A stretch of 64,000 nt of DNA from Amphritea opalescens (GTDB lineage: Bacteria; Pseudomonadota; Gammaproteobacteria; Pseudomonadales; Balneatricaceae). Shown here in pieces: positions 24,673 to 36,885 of this stretch. Each line of letters starts with the position of its first letter. The stretch's first letter is position 1. Position numbers and translations under genes: made by a program. The notes under the pieces were generated by a model. The model was not told where the DNA came from, did not search any database, and saw only the letters and a program-made list of their open reading frames with translations. The stretch is from contig NZ_RQXW01000007.1 in NCBI RefSeq assembly GCF_003957515.1, positions 62,001 to 126,000 of the forward strand, in the 5' to 3' direction.

Positions 24673-25668
24673 TCATTGCGCCAGCAGTCTAGCTGGAATC
24701 GCTATACCGGCTTCTTGGTAATAGCGCACTGCTCCAGGGTGAAGTGGTGCATTAACACCAGCAAAGGGGTCAATATCGGAAAGCTGTGAAAGCATTGAAT
24801 TACTTTTGGCGACTATTGCTCGATTTTCCAAGAAGGTCTTCGTTAGTTTATAGGCGGTCTCTTCCGAGAAGTCTTTATGTGCAACCATCATCATGACGGT
24901 TTGCCAGCTAATAACGGGGGATTTGTTAACCTGACCTGGGTAGGTGTTAGGTGGAATAACAACCAATTGGAGTCCTAGGCTGGGATCTGGTGTTTGGCTT
25001 TTATCGGCTAAACTGAGTAAGCGAATGTCGTGAGACAGGCTTAATTCAGCAAGAGATTGTGAACCAATACTGGTATTACCAACATAGACATCGAACTGTC
25101 CATCTTGGAAGCTTTGTGTAGCAGCTCCCCAAGGCGCTTTAATAGGATCATAGGTTCCCTCTATCAGACCTCCTTTTGTGGCTAGAGCGATTACTTGTGT
25201 ATTCGCCGCACCAGCTGGTGGGCCTATATACACACGCTTACCTACGGCCTCAGGCCAATCTTTGATATTATCATCGGCCCAGGTTATTGCATGATAGGTA
25301 CCGCCAGGTAAGCCAAATAGAGAGCGAACATTGGCCGCCAGCGCACTAGCCTTATCACCCATTTTTTTATAAGGGCCTGCATTCTTTGTCATTGCGTTAT
25401 ATGCGAGAGGTGGAGCGACCGCTAGATCCAATTTGCCTGCGGCGACTTTAAGCAGTGACTTCGTCAGCGTCTGGTTTAGCGATAATTGCAGCTCAATATC
25501 ATTATCGGCCCAGTGACGCGCCATCGCTTGTGGAATCATTCCCAGCAAACTATTGGGGCTGGCAGACTCCATTGAAACTTGTTCTGCTTGGGCGGTAGTG
25601 GCGAGCATAGAGCCGATCAAGGTTGCAGCACATAGGCTGTTGCGGAGCCATTGAGTGGAGTTAGACAT
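24673..25668 (-). CDS. TAXI-family TRAP substrate-binding protein, paralogue 2
   Basis: 331 residues, signal peptide ending near SMLATTAQA. Same TAXI blocks as paralogue 1 (VAAGKLDLAVAPPLAYNAM, GKRVYIGPPAGAANTQVIAL, GAATQSFQDGQFDVYVG). It is the first gene of the minus-strand TAXI-TRAP-sulfatase cluster and is divergent from a LysR gene, whose start is 115 bases away. Having two binding proteins with one permease suggests that one is a duplicate specialised for a second ligand, or a dosage copy. Binding proteins are usually needed in excess over permease. Confidence 0.9.
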   Translation of the reverse strand: MSNSTQWLRNSLCAATLIGSMLATTAQAEQVSMESASPNSLLGMIPQAMARHWADNDIELQLSLNQTLTKSLLKVAAGKLDLAVAPPLAYNAMTKNAGPYKKMGDKASALAANVRSLFGLPGGTYHAITWADDNIKDWPEAVGKRVYIGPPAGAANTQVIALATKGGLIEGTYDPIKAPWGAATQSFQDGQFDVYVGNTSIGSQSLAELSLSHDIRLLSLADKSQTPDPSLGLQLVVIPPNTYPGQVNKSPVISWQTVMMMVAHKDFSEETAYKLTKTFLENRAIVAKSNSMLSQLSDIDPFAGVNAPLHPGAVRYYQEAGIAIPARLLAQ

Positions 25669-25729
25669 AGAAGTTACCGAATTATTGTTGTTTTAAATTT
25701 AGCAGATAGGTTACGGTAGATTGTTTACG

Positions 25730-25773
25730 TAGTAAAATGATTATTTATTGCTCCAATCAATCATAATTGAATA
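25730..25773. promoter_or_regulatory. Divergent control region of TAXI paralogue 2 and LysR
   Basis: Contains TAGTAAAATGATTA (25730-25743), CCAATC and the small inverted repeat TCAAT-CATA-ATTGA (25757-25770). Conservation next to both TAXI genes marks it as the likely LysR operator/promoter. Confidence 0.45.
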
Positions 25774-25782
25774 CTTAAACCT

Positions 25783-26706
25783 ATGAATCCTAAGCACCTA
25801 ACTTATCTTGCGACTATTATTGATAAAGGTTCTATCACTGCCGCATCGCATGAATTGCTGGTGGCACAGCCAACATTGACCCGAGCAATGGCAACCCTAG
25901 AAATGCAAGCGGGCACACCGCTGTTATTGAGAAGTCGATATGGTGTAAAAAGCACTCCTTTTGGCGAGGTATTGGCTAGGGAAGGGCGATCGATTATTCA
26001 AAGTTTGTATTTGGCGCAGGAACAGGTAGCGCACCAGAAACTGGGGGTTCAATCAGAGTTTAGAATAGCAACTGGGCCATTATTAGGGCTTGGTGTCATG
26101 CCTGATATTCTTGAGCGTCTGACCCAAGCGCATCCGACTTCAGTGTGTACTGTTACCTGTGGTTCACCTGCTATCACATTGCCACAAATGTCCGAAGGCC
26201 GCTTTGATATTATGCTGGCACCCACGACCGATGATCGTTTTATTCAAGGGGTTCAACGTCAACTGGTGATGGAAGATCATATTGGGATCTTTTGCGAAAA
26301 GAGTCATCCTTTGGCACAAAAGAAAACGGTTAATATTGAAGATTTAGAGGCGTCTGATTGGCTCAGTCTTGGCTTAACCACGACCTTTGAAAATCAGGTA
26401 TTAGAGTTGTTGATGACAGCTGGTTTAAAAGAGATTAGGACAAAAATAGCCTTTGGTAATGATGCGGCTATATTGGCAACCATGTTGGCGCGTGGGCGTT
26501 ATTTAGCAGTATTACCACGTATTCCTATGGCCGTTTTACCAGCGTCATTCGGGGATTTTGTCGAGTTAAAACTGGATCTGACAATTAAAGTAAATCGCTA
26601 TCTTTACCTATGGGTGCGGGAAGAAATATTGGATAGTCCAATATTTCTCTCCTTCCAGGAGGCTATGGCAGACTTTGTACGCTTTATTGAAGCAAAAACA
26701 GCTTAA
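25783..26706 (+). CDS. LysR-family transcriptional regulator, divergent from TAXI-TRAP operon
   Basis: 307 residues with N-terminal HTH (SITAASHELLVAQPTLTRAMATLE, preceded by MNPKHLTYLATIIDKG) and the LysR substrate-binding domain. Its position back-to-back with the TAXI-TRAP-sulfatase operon and the conserved intergenic block indicate it is the local regulator, probably activated by the imported sulfate ester or its product; that is inference. It is convergent with the tetR gene that follows (21 bases between stops). Confidence 0.9.
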   Translation: MNPKHLTYLATIIDKGSITAASHELLVAQPTLTRAMATLEMQAGTPLLLRSRYGVKSTPFGEVLAREGRSIIQSLYLAQEQVAHQKLGVQSEFRIATGPLLGLGVMPDILERLTQAHPTSVCTVTCGSPAITLPQMSEGRFDIMLAPTTDDRFIQGVQRQLVMEDHIGIFCEKSHPLAQKKTVNIEDLEASDWLSLGLTTTFENQVLELLMTAGLKEIRTKIAFGNDAAILATMLARGRYLAVLPRIPMAVLPASFGDFVELKLDLTIKVNRYLYLWVREEILDSPIFLSFQEAMADFVRFIEAKTA

Positions 26707-26727
26707 GAACTGGTTTATTTAACTGTA

Positions 26728-27348
26728 TCAATGAGGTTTTTTAAGCATCATCTCAACGGCGGCATTCGCTATCTCATCTAACTGGCTCTGTTCGGTATAG
26801 ATGCCATCATTTAATAGCCGGCAAAGTCCATGCAGTGTGGCCCAGCAGACCTGTGCGGTTCTGAGGGGTGAGTCATCGGTGCGGATAACGTCTTGTTCAG
26901 ATAGGCGCTCAATCCAGTTTAGCCAGCTTTTAAAGTGTTGCCGCGATATTGTTTGCAGACTCTCAGTGGGAGAGCCATGTCGCCAAATCTCTCGACCAAA
27001 CATCAGATCGTATTGTTCCCTATTTTGGTAGGCCAGTTTGATGTAGTGGTGGAAGTATTCAGTGAATATGACGCTTAACGACTCGGTTTTTTCCCGGACC
27101 CTGACCTCTTCAAGCAGTCTTTCGACATTTTTAAAGCCCTGCTCGGCAATGGCGCAAAGCAACGCATTTTTATCTTTAAAGTGATGATAGGGGGCGGTAC
27201 GCGAGACGCCCACGCGGTCGGCTAGTTTGCGCATAGATAAGCTCTCACTGCCGCCCTCTGAGATGATATCGGTCGCAGCATGTAGCAGTGTTGGGTACAG
27301 GTCGCCGTGATGGTAGTGGCGGGTATTGTGAGCATCGGTCTGTTTCAT
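26728..27348 (-). CDS. TetR-family transcriptional regulator, divergent from fadH
   Basis: 206 residues. Residues 15-65 are the TetR DNA-binding domain (LLHAATDIISEGGSESLSMRKLADRVGV then SRTAPYHHFKDKNALLCAI); the C-terminal ligand domain resembles the WHG-type TetR_C. No Shine-Dalgarno precedes ATG 27348; a good -35/-10 pair on the minus strand (TTGACA, 17 bases, TAAATT at 27360-27355) would place transcription start at or next to the ATG, so the mRNA may be leaderless. It likely represses itself and fadH through the two palindromes in the gap, with an acyl-CoA-like ligand as a guess. Confidence 0.88.
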   Translation of the reverse strand: MKQTDAHNTRHYHHGDLYPTLLHAATDIISEGGSESLSMRKLADRVGVSRTAPYHHFKDKNALLCAIAEQGFKNVERLLEEVRVREKTESLSVIFTEYFHHYIKLAYQNREQYDLMFGREIWRHGSPTESLQTISRQHFKSWLNWIERLSEQDVIRTDDSPLRTAQVCWATLHGLCRLLNDGIYTEQSQLDEIANAAVEMMLKKPH

Positions 27349-27370
27349 CTGGGCAATTTATCAATCAATC

Positions 27371-27383
27371 TTGACAGTGTCAA
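27371..27383. promoter_or_regulatory. TetR-type operator 1 overlapping back-to-back promoters
   Basis: TTGAC-AGT-GTCAA, perfect arms. It contains the -35 TTGACA of a plus-strand promoter (with TATCTT after 17 bases, 27394-27399) and, on the minus strand, the -35 TTGACA of tetR. Confidence 0.65.
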
Positions 27384-27397
27384 AATATCGTTCTATC

Positions 27398-27410
27398 TTG
27401 ACGCTGTCTA
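27398..27410. promoter_or_regulatory. TetR-type operator 2
   Basis: TTGAC-GCT-GTCTA, the same palindrome with one mismatch, 27 bases from operator 1. Confidence 0.55.
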
Positions 27411-27481
27411 GTTTGTGTTGTCTGACATTGATCGGTGCCATTTCCCGTGTTGATGTTGGTGCTATTGTATTAGTTGCATGA

Positions 27482-29539
<2,058 letters not shown>

Positions 29540-29588
29540 GGCTCACTGTGTTTCAAACGTTCGGGCGGTGTCGTTAGTCGCTAAACTA

Positions 29589-29622
29589 AAAAGCCGTCGA
29601 TAGTGATATCGACGGCTTTTTT
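29589..29622. terminator. Bidirectional terminator between fadH and msrA
   Basis: AAGCCGTCGAT / ATCGACGGCTT stem flanked by A-run and T6. Confidence 0.9.
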
Positions 29623-29670
29623 GTTGGCTTTCATATGTGCATGGGGTTTACCCAGCGGGAGCGTTAATAC

Positions 29671-30141
29671 TCAGATGGAGCAGCCACCGCGGCCATGCTT
29701 GGCATTATATTGTTGATGATATTCCTCAGCCCGCCAAAACTCAGCGGCCGGTGTGATCTCTGTCACAATGGGATTACCGAAGATGCCGCTCTTATCTAGC
29801 ACGACCTTACTTTGTTCAGCCATAATGCGTTGTTGATCATTATGGTAAAAAATTTCTGAACGGTATTGGTCGCCGATGTCAGGGCCCTGGCGGTTTAGGG
29901 TGGTTGGGTCATGCATCTGCCAGAAGATATCTAAGAGGGTGTCATAGCTGACAGCCTGTTCATCAAATTCTAGTTGCACCACTTCGGCATGGCCGGTGGT
30001 TTTGTTGCAGATCTCTTCATAGGTGGGATTTTGTGTATGTCCACCCATGTAGCCTACAGCGGTAGAGGTGACTCCGGGAGTGTTGGCGAAGCGAGCTTCT
30101 ACTCCCCAAAAGCATCCTGCTGCAAATGTTGCGGTTGGCAT
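29671..30141 (-). CDS. msrA: Peptide-methionine (S)-S-oxide reductase
   Basis: 156 residues, a compact form of MsrA, which repairs oxidised methionine in proteins and free methionine sulfoxide. Catalytic Cys10 is in [58 protein letters not shown] and QYRSEIFYH are family blocks. The resolving-cysteine end is short (HGRGGCSI). It stands alone, convergent with fadH and with no msrB nearby. Confidence 0.96.
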   Translation of the reverse strand: MPTATFAAGCFWGVEARFANTPGVTSTAVGYMGGHTQNPTYEEICNKTTGHAEVVQLEFDEQAVSYDTLLDIFWQMHDPTTLNRQGPDIGDQYRSEIFYHNDQQRIMAEQSKVVLDKSGIFGNPIVTEITPAAEFWRAEEYHQQYNAKHGRGGCSI

Positions 30142-30453
30142 ACTGTGACTCCTGTAAAAAAACCAATAACTAAGTGGATATTAGACGTTTTTTAACCGTT
30201 TTGGATCACTTTTCTCATATATTTGTCGATGTTTTATCGGGCTGGCTTTTTTATGAGGGGGTGGTGCCGTGTCGTTTGCGGTGAGCGATTATGCTGAAGA
30301 TGTTGATACTAGCTGCGTTTCAGCCGGTAATAGCATCAGTGGTGGCGGGTTTTAGGTTCTTTTGCCGTTAAATCAACTTATTGCCCCCGCGGTGTGCGGG
30401 GGCTTAGGTCGGCGGGCTGATTAACGCTTAAAGATTTGCCGCGACAACCATGC
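30142..30453. other. 312-base intergenic region between msrA and the SDR gene
   Basis: Both neighbours are on the minus strand. The one clear element is GCCCCCGC/GCGGGGGC at about 30382-30402, a GC-rich hairpin some 50 bases past the SDR stop, without T-run, likely its transcript end. The msrA promoter should lie near 30150-30230; I cannot place it. Confidence 0.5.
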
Positions 30454-31176
30454 TTAAGCTTGTTGACGGGTGGCGGTGATCAGCACATCGCGAATATTGA
30501 TGTTTTGCGGCTGCGAATACATAAACATGGCCGTACGGGCGATATCATCGGCGGCTAATATTCCGCCCATGGATTCTTTCCAATCCTCATAGTTATCAAT
30601 AATCTCCTGTGATGTGGTGTGACTCAGGAGTTCAGTCTCTACCGCACCTGGGCAGATCGTCATGATGCGGACGTTGTGATCGGCAACCTCTTCACGCACG
30701 TTCTCACTGATGGCGGAAACAGCGAACTTACTGCCGACATAAGCGGCATGATTTGGGAATGATTTTTTACCGGCAATCGAACTGATATTGATAATAGTGC
30801 CGCTGCGGCGGGCTTTCATATCACTGAGTACCGCCTGCATGCTGTTCAGCACGGCGAGAACATTCAACTCATACATCCGTTGCCATTCTATAGGGTCCTG
30901 TGTATCGATTTGACCCAGCAGCATTACGCCGGCGTTATTGATCAGGCAGTCGACAGGGCCATGTATCCCTTCTGCTTCTTGGATGGCTGTGCGTAGCGCT
31001 GCGGCATCAGTCACATCGACCTGACGGCATAGGGTATTAGGTAGTTGTAGGGCTTGCAGCTTGTCTATACGGCGGGCGACGAGCAGTAATGGATGTCCTG
31101 CCGCTGAAAACTGTTGTGCCATGGCTGCGCCAATACCGGAGCTAGCGCCGGTGATTACGATAAGTGGTAGAGTCAT
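30454..31176 (-). CDS. Short-chain dehydrogenase/reductase family protein
   Basis: 240-residue classical SDR. Cofactor motif TGASSGIG at residues 9-16, NNAG at the usual place (INNAGVMLLG), catalytic Ser in INISSIAGKKSF and the YxxxK site in AAYVGSKFAVSAISENVREE. The basic Arg after strand 2 (VARRIDKLQ) suggests NADP(H). The substrate is not readable. ATG 31176 is preferred over TTG 31203. It is divergent from a LysR gene (117 bases apart), its probable regulator. Confidence 0.9.
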   Translation of the reverse strand: MTLPLIVITGASSGIGAAMAQQFSAAGHPLLLVARRIDKLQALQLPNTLCRQVDVTDAAALRTAIQEAEGIHGPVDCLINNAGVMLLGQIDTQDPIEWQRMYELNVLAVLNSMQAVLSDMKARRSGTIINISSIAGKKSFPNHAAYVGSKFAVSAISENVREEVADHNVRIMTICPGAVETELLSHTTSQEIIDNYEDWKESMGGILAADDIARTAMFMYSQPQNINIRDVLITATRQQA

Positions 31177-31293
31177 TGTTTTATCTCGGATGTTAAACGC
31201 CAAAAAGGCATTGAAGTGAATCGATGTTGCAGATAATAGTCCTCTGTATTAGGGTGATAAATACCTTTAATCTGAAATAATTGTTTGGCATAT

Positions 31294-32235
31294 ATGAACA
31301 ATGTCTCGTGGCGCGGTATACGTGCCTTTATCTATGTAGCAGAGTCGGGCGGTTTTACGGCGGCGGCTGAGGTTTCTGGTTTTTCTAAGGCCCACCTGAG
31401 CCAGCTGGTCTCAGAGTTGGAAGCGGTATTGAGTGTGCAGTTGTTATATCGCACAACGAGGCAGCTACGACTGACGGAGATTGGTCAGGGGTACTATGAA
31501 CGCTGTAAATTGGCGATGCAGCAGTTGGATGCTGCGGCGGAGTGGGCGAGTCAATCGACGGACGAGCTGAAAGGCGTGATTCGTATGAATGCGGTGGGCG
31601 GACTGATCGGCGAAGAGCTGTTAGCGCCACTGGTGATTGATTTTCAGCGACAGCACCCCGGTATCTGTGTGGATCTGGATTTTTCCAGTGTGCAGGTGGA
31701 TTTGATCGCCAATCATTACGATCTGGTGATGCGGATGGGTGAGTTGCAGGACTCCAGTCTGATGGCGAGTAAGCTGCATCGGGTGACGACGCGTTATGTT
31801 GCCAGTCCGGACTATCTGCGTGGGAATCATGTTATAGAGCGTCCGGAGGATTTGAAAACGCTCACCTTAATCTGCGGCAGTGTGGATCATTGGACATTGA
31901 GTCGGGGGAGCGAGCGCAGAACGGTGCATGTTGAGCAGGGTATCAAAGTGACGAGTGGCCGAGTGATGCGACAGGCTGCATTGGCCGGCTTAGGGGTTAC
32001 TCGTCTAGCGGATGTTTATGTGCAGGCGGATTTAAAATATGGCCGGTTGATCGAAGTGTTACCTGATTGGTCGGAATCCACGCAGTTGACCCTGTTATGT
32101 CCACCGTTACGCCATCAATTGCACCGGGTGAGAGTGTTGATCGAATGGTTAAAAAACCAATTTGAAGCGCGTTATCAGCGAGTGCTGAGTCAAGGGGTTG
32201 ATCACTTGGAGGCAGAGCTTAGGTTAAAAGATTGA
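31294..32235 (+). CDS. LysR-family transcriptional regulator, divergent from SDR gene
   Basis: 313 residues; HTH at residues 15-45 (SGGFTAAAEVSGFSKAHLSQ LVSELE region) and an effector domain with NAVGGLIGEELLAPLVIDF, typical of the CrgA-like branch that often sits beside SDRs, quinone reductases or hydrolases. No clear Shine-Dalgarno precedes ATG 31294; a TTG at 31285 is the alternative. The downstream hairpin at 32241-32277 belongs mainly to gatB on the other strand. Confidence 0.88.
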   Translation: MNNVSWRGIRAFIYVAESGGFTAAAEVSGFSKAHLSQLVSELEAVLSVQLLYRTTRQLRLTEIGQGYYERCKLAMQQLDAAAEWASQSTDELKGVIRMNAVGGLIGEELLAPLVIDFQRQHPGICVDLDFSSVQVDLIANHYDLVMRMGELQDSSLMASKLHRVTTRYVASPDYLRGNHVIERPEDLKTLTLICGSVDHWTLSRGSERRTVHVEQGIKVTSGRVMRQAALAGLGVTRLADVYVQADLKYGRLIEVLPDWSESTQLTLLCPPLRHQLHRVRVLIEWLKNQFEARYQRVLSQGVDHLEAELRLKD

Positions 32236-32240
32236 AACAT

Positions 32241-32277
32241 TAAAAAGCCAGTCGGTGCAGAGTGCATCGACTGGCTT
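32241..32277 (-). terminator. Terminator of the gatCAB operon
   Basis: AAGCCAGTCG / CGACTGGCTT stem; T5 follows on the minus strand, 23 bases past the gatB stop. Confidence 0.85.
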
Positions 32278-32299
32278 GAGTCGTCGGGATGTCGCTGTT

Positions 32300-33757
32300 T
32301 TAGCCGTCGGCTAATGCGTCCAGTTTCTGCTTTAACAGACCCTGTACCTGACCGGGGTTGGCTTTGCCCTGTGATGCTTGCATCACCTTACCCATAAAGA
32401 ATCCGATCATCTTACCTCGTTTGTCAGGCTCAGCATTAACATACTGATCGACTTGCGGTTGATTGGCTGCGATGACATCGTCGACCATCGATTCGATAGC
32501 GCCACTATCGGTTACCTGTTTCAAACCTTTGGATTCGATAACCTCATCCGCCGAGCCTTCGCCAGCCCACATCGCTTCGAACACCTGCTTGGCTATTTTG
32601 CCGGTAATGGTGTTGTCTTTGATGCGTAATAGCAGGCCGCCAAGCTGTTCTGCTGAAACCGGTGAATCTTTAATATCGGTATCATTCTGATTAAGAAGCT
32701 TGGATAGTTCGCCCATTACCCAGTTAGCCGCGAGTTTAGCATCGCCTGCGGTGTTGGCAACGGTTTCAAAGTAATGGCTCAGATCACGATAAGCGGACAG
32801 TACCATCGCATCGTAATCACTCAGTTTGTACTGCTCTAAGAAGCGAGCTTTACGGGCGTCGGGCAGCTCTGGCAGCGTCGCGCGAACCTGATTGACGTAG
32901 TCGTCATCGATAACGATCGGCAGCAGGTCAGGGCAGGGGAAGTAACGGTAATCGTTAGCTTCTTCCTTGCTTCGCATGGAGCGAGTTTCATCTTTATTGG
33001 CATCATACAGGCGGGTTTCCTGCGTGATATGGCCACCGTCTTCGAGAATATCGATCTGGCGGATAATCTCGCCCTTGATCGCTTTTTCAATAAAACGGAA
33101 GGAGTTGATGTTTTTGCTTTCGGTGCGGTTACCGAACTCTTCTTCGCCCTTATAGCGTACGGAGACGTTACAGTCGCAACGGAAAGAACCTTCCGCCATA
33201 TTGCCGTCACAGATACCGAGGTTGGTAACGATGGCATGAATTTTCTTCACGTAGGCAACGGCTTCTTCGGCACTGCGCATGTCCGGCTCGGAGACGATCT
33301 CTAGCAGCGGAGTACCCGCGCGGTTAAGATCGATGCCGGTCATGTTTGGAAACTCTTCATGCAGTGATTTACCCGCATCCTCTTCCAAGTGAGCTCGGGT
33401 AACACCGACACGTTTGATGGTGCCGTCGTCGAGGGTGATATCTACATAGCCGGTGCCAACGATTGGGTGAAATAGCTGGCTGGTTTGATACCCCTTGGGT
33501 AGATCAGGGTAAAAGTAGTTTTTACGGTCAAACACCGAGGTGTAACCGATCTCTGCGTCGATCGCTAAGCCAAATAAAACCGCCATGCGCAGTGCTTCAC
33601 CGTTAAATACCGGTAAGGTGCCTGGCAATGCTAGATCGACGGCGCAGGCTTGAGTGTTTGGCTCGGCCCCAAAAGCGGTGCTAGCACCGGAAAATATTTT
33701 GGACTTAGTCGCCAGTTGGGCGTGAATCTCAAGCCCGATGACTGCTTCCCATTCCAT
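32300..33757 (-). CDS. gatB: Aspartyl/glutamyl-tRNA amidotransferase subunit B
   Basis: 485 residues. Subunit B of GatCAB, which amidates Glu-tRNA(Gln) and/or Asp-tRNA(Asn) using ammonia made by GatA. It begins [21 protein letters not shown] and carries [32 protein letters not shown] and the C-terminal YqeY-like tail ending in [14 protein letters not shown]. Third gene of gatC-gatA-gatB, 84 bases after gatA; its terminator follows. Confidence 0.98.
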   Translation of the reverse strand: MEWEAVIGLEIHAQLATKSKIFSGASTAFGAEPNTQACAVDLALPGTLPVFNGEALRMAVLFGLAIDAEIGYTSVFDRKNYFYPDLPKGYQTSQLFHPIVGTGYVDITLDDGTIKRVGVTRAHLEEDAGKSLHEEFPNMTGIDLNRAGTPLLEIVSEPDMRSAEEAVAYVKKIHAIVTNLGICDGNMAEGSFRCDCNVSVRYKGEEEFGNRTESKNINSFRFIEKAIKGEIIRQIDILEDGGHITQETRLYDANKDETRSMRSKEEANDYRYFPCPDLLPIVIDDDYVNQVRATLPELPDARKARFLEQYKLSDYDAMVLSAYRDLSHYFETVANTAGDAKLAANWVMGELSKLLNQNDTDIKDSPVSAEQLGGLLLRIKDNTITGKIAKQVFEAMWAGEGSADEVIESKGLKQVTDSGAIESMVDDVIAANQPQVDQYVNAEPDKRGKMIGFFMGKVMQASQGKANPGQVQGLLKQKLDALADG

Positions 33758-33841
33758 TATGTAAACCTCTTATTGCAGCAAATTGACCTGTTTGAGTGCC
33801 ATGCTGCTGCGTTAAATTCTGTATCGCATTAGGCCAGCCGT

Positions 33842-35290
33842 TTATTGGCCGGGCGTCTGTTTGTGCCAATCGGTGGCTTGCTGGAACTGATGCGCGGCAT
33901 TTAGGAGTCGCTCTTCCGCAAAGTAGTTACCGATCATCTGCAGGCCAACTGGTAATTGATTAGCAAAACCACAGGGCACTGAAATGCCCGGCATACCCGC
34001 GAGGTTCAACGATATGGTGAAAATATCTTCCATATACATTGAGATTGGGTCGGCATTTTTTTCGCCCAGTTTAAACGCAGGGTGCGGTGTGGTTGGCCCC
34101 ATAATGATATCGACTTCTGAGAGCGCGTTAACATAATCCTGTTGGATCAGGCGGCGAATCTGCAGAGCCTTTTTATAGTAGGCATCATAAAAACCTTCTG
34201 ATAACGCGTAAGTACCGACCATGATGCGTCGCTTAACTTCTTCGCCAAAGCCTTCGCCACGGCTGCGTTTATACATGTCTTCAAGGTCAGTCGGGTCTTC
34301 ACAGCGGTAACCATAACGCACGCCATCAAAGCGGGATAGGTTAGAGGATGCCTCTGCCGGAGCAATAATGTAGTAGGCCGGAATCGCCAAGTGGGTATTT
34401 GGCAGGCTGACCTCTTGAACTGTAGCGCCGAGGGCTTCAAATTCACGAATGGCGTTTTGTACCTGCGTGGTAATTTGCGGATCGATCTCGCCGGAGAAAA
34501 ACTCTTTCGGCAAACCGATTTTTAGCCCTTTGAGCGAATCATTCAGCGTCAAGGTGTAATCGGGTACGGGGCGATCGAGGCTGGTGGAATCTTTCGGGTC
34601 GAAGCCCGCCATGACATTCAGCATCATGGCGTTGTCTTCTGCCGTGCGAGCCATCGGGCCGCCCTGATCTAGCGATGAGGCGTAAGCGATCATGCCGTAA
34701 CGAGAAACCCGGCCGTAGGTGGGTTTCAAACCGGTAATACCACATAGCGCCGCCGGCTGACGAATGGAACCGCCGGTGTCAGAACCGGTTGCCCCAGGGG
34801 TTAGGCCGCCAGCGATCGCGGCTGCCGAACCACCGGACGAGCCACCAGGAACGCAGTCGGTATTCCAAGGGTTACGGGCGGGGCCGTAGAAGCTCGATTC
34901 GTTGGACGAGCCCATCGCGAACTCATCCATGTTGGTTTTACCCAAACTAACCGCGCCCGCTTGATTGAAGTGCTCAACCACCGTGGCGTTATAGGGGGAA
35001 ACAAAATTATCAAGCATCTTCGAGCCGCAACTGGTGCGTACGCCCTGGGTGCAGAAAATATCTTTATGGGCGATGGGCAAACCGGTAAAGGTGCCGGCAC
35101 TGCCTGCGGCACGCAGCTGGTCGGCGGCTTCTGCCTGAGCCAGTGCTTGCTCTGGGGTAACCGTGATAAAGCTGTTCAGTGTGCCATCTTCGGCATTGAT
35201 CCGATCGAGGTAGTGCTGGGTCAGCTCAACACTGCTGAATTCACCAGTTGCTAACCCCTGCGCCAGTTCGGCGAGTGTTTTGTCTAACAT
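33842..35290 (-). CDS. gatA: Aspartyl/glutamyl-tRNA amidotransferase subunit A
   Basis: 482 residues, amidase-signature glutaminase subunit that frees ammonia from glutamine. Catalytic Lys is in [13 protein letters not shown]; the Ser pair is in [15 protein letters not shown] and [16 protein letters not shown] 35290 is taken as start ([13 protein letters not shown]); GAAGGA lies 12 bases upstream, a slightly long spacing, and a TTG four codons earlier is possible. Middle gene of the operon. Confidence 0.98.
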   Translation of the reverse strand: MLDKTLAELAQGLATGEFSSVELTQHYLDRINAEDGTLNSFITVTPEQALAQAEAADQLRAAGSAGTFTGLPIAHKDIFCTQGVRTSCGSKMLDNFVSPYNATVVEHFNQAGAVSLGKTNMDEFAMGSSNESSFYGPARNPWNTDCVPGGSSGGSAAAIAGGLTPGATGSDTGGSIRQPAALCGITGLKPTYGRVSRYGMIAYASSLDQGGPMARTAEDNAMMLNVMAGFDPKDSTSLDRPVPDYTLTLNDSLKGLKIGLPKEFFSGEIDPQITTQVQNAIREFEALGATVQEVSLPNTHLAIPAYYIIAPAEASSNLSRFDGVRYGYRCEDPTDLEDMYKRSRGEGFGEEVKRRIMVGTYALSEGFYDAYYKKALQIRRLIQQDYVNALSEVDIIMGPTTPHPAFKLGEKNADPISMYMEDIFTISLNLAGMPGISVPCGFANQLPVGLQMIGNYFAEERLLNAAHQFQQATDWHKQTPGQ

Positions 35291-35329
35291 AACGTTTTTC
35301 AATCCTTCAAGCGGGTGTCTGGTCCGGAA

Positions 35330-35617
35330 TTACTCTATTACTTTAGGGACCTGAAATAGGCCCGCTTCAACAGCTGGGGCGACGGTTTGAAGATGATCGC
35401 GTTGATTACCTTCGGTTACCTCATCCAAACGTAAACGTTGAATGGCATCCATAGGATGGGCCATCGGCGTAATATCTTGGGTGTCGACGGCTTGCATCTG
35501 GTCGACCAGGTCAAGAATATTACTGAGATTCTCGGCATATTCTTGAATATCTTGCTCGGCGATATTTAATCTTGCCAGATGAGCGATCTTTTCGACGTCT
35601 GTGCGGTCTAACGACAT
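35330..35617 (-). CDS. gatC: Aspartyl/glutamyl-tRNA amidotransferase subunit C
   Basis: 95-residue clamp subunit that stabilises GatA-GatB. The sequence shows the family start ([19 protein letters not shown]) and [33 protein letters not shown]. First gene of gatCAB, divergent from mreB (157 bases between starts). Confidence 0.97.
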   Translation of the reverse strand: MSLDRTDVEKIAHLARLNIAEQDIQEYAENLSNILDLVDQMQAVDTQDITPMAHPMDAIQRLRLDEVTEGNQRDHLQTVAPAVEAGLFQVPKVIE

Positions 35618-35762
35618 TATTGGATTCTCATTGCAGTGAATATTTAATCTGATAACTAAATAAAGCGCTACGTTAACACATTTGCAGCTTGCCCAAAATC
35701 CCCGCCATTGCTACAGTGGGCCTGTTTTTTTGATCAAGTGAATGTGCAGTCGCACAATCTAA

Positions 35763-36818
<1,056 letters not shown>

Positions 36819-36870
36819 ATGTGACTGATTTTAATGCTTGATTTACCCAATGTAGCGGAACAGCTCCAAC

Positions 36871-36885
36871 AGGGGGTGTTCTATC
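36871..36885 (+). promoter_or_regulatory. Ribosome binding site and ATC start codon proposed for mreC
   Basis: AGGGGG (36871-36876) is a strong Shine-Dalgarno six bases before ATC (36883-36885). The frame upstream is closed by TAG at 36853 with no ATG, GTG or TTG between it and GTG 36958, which lies beyond the membrane anchor. Confidence 0.6.
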
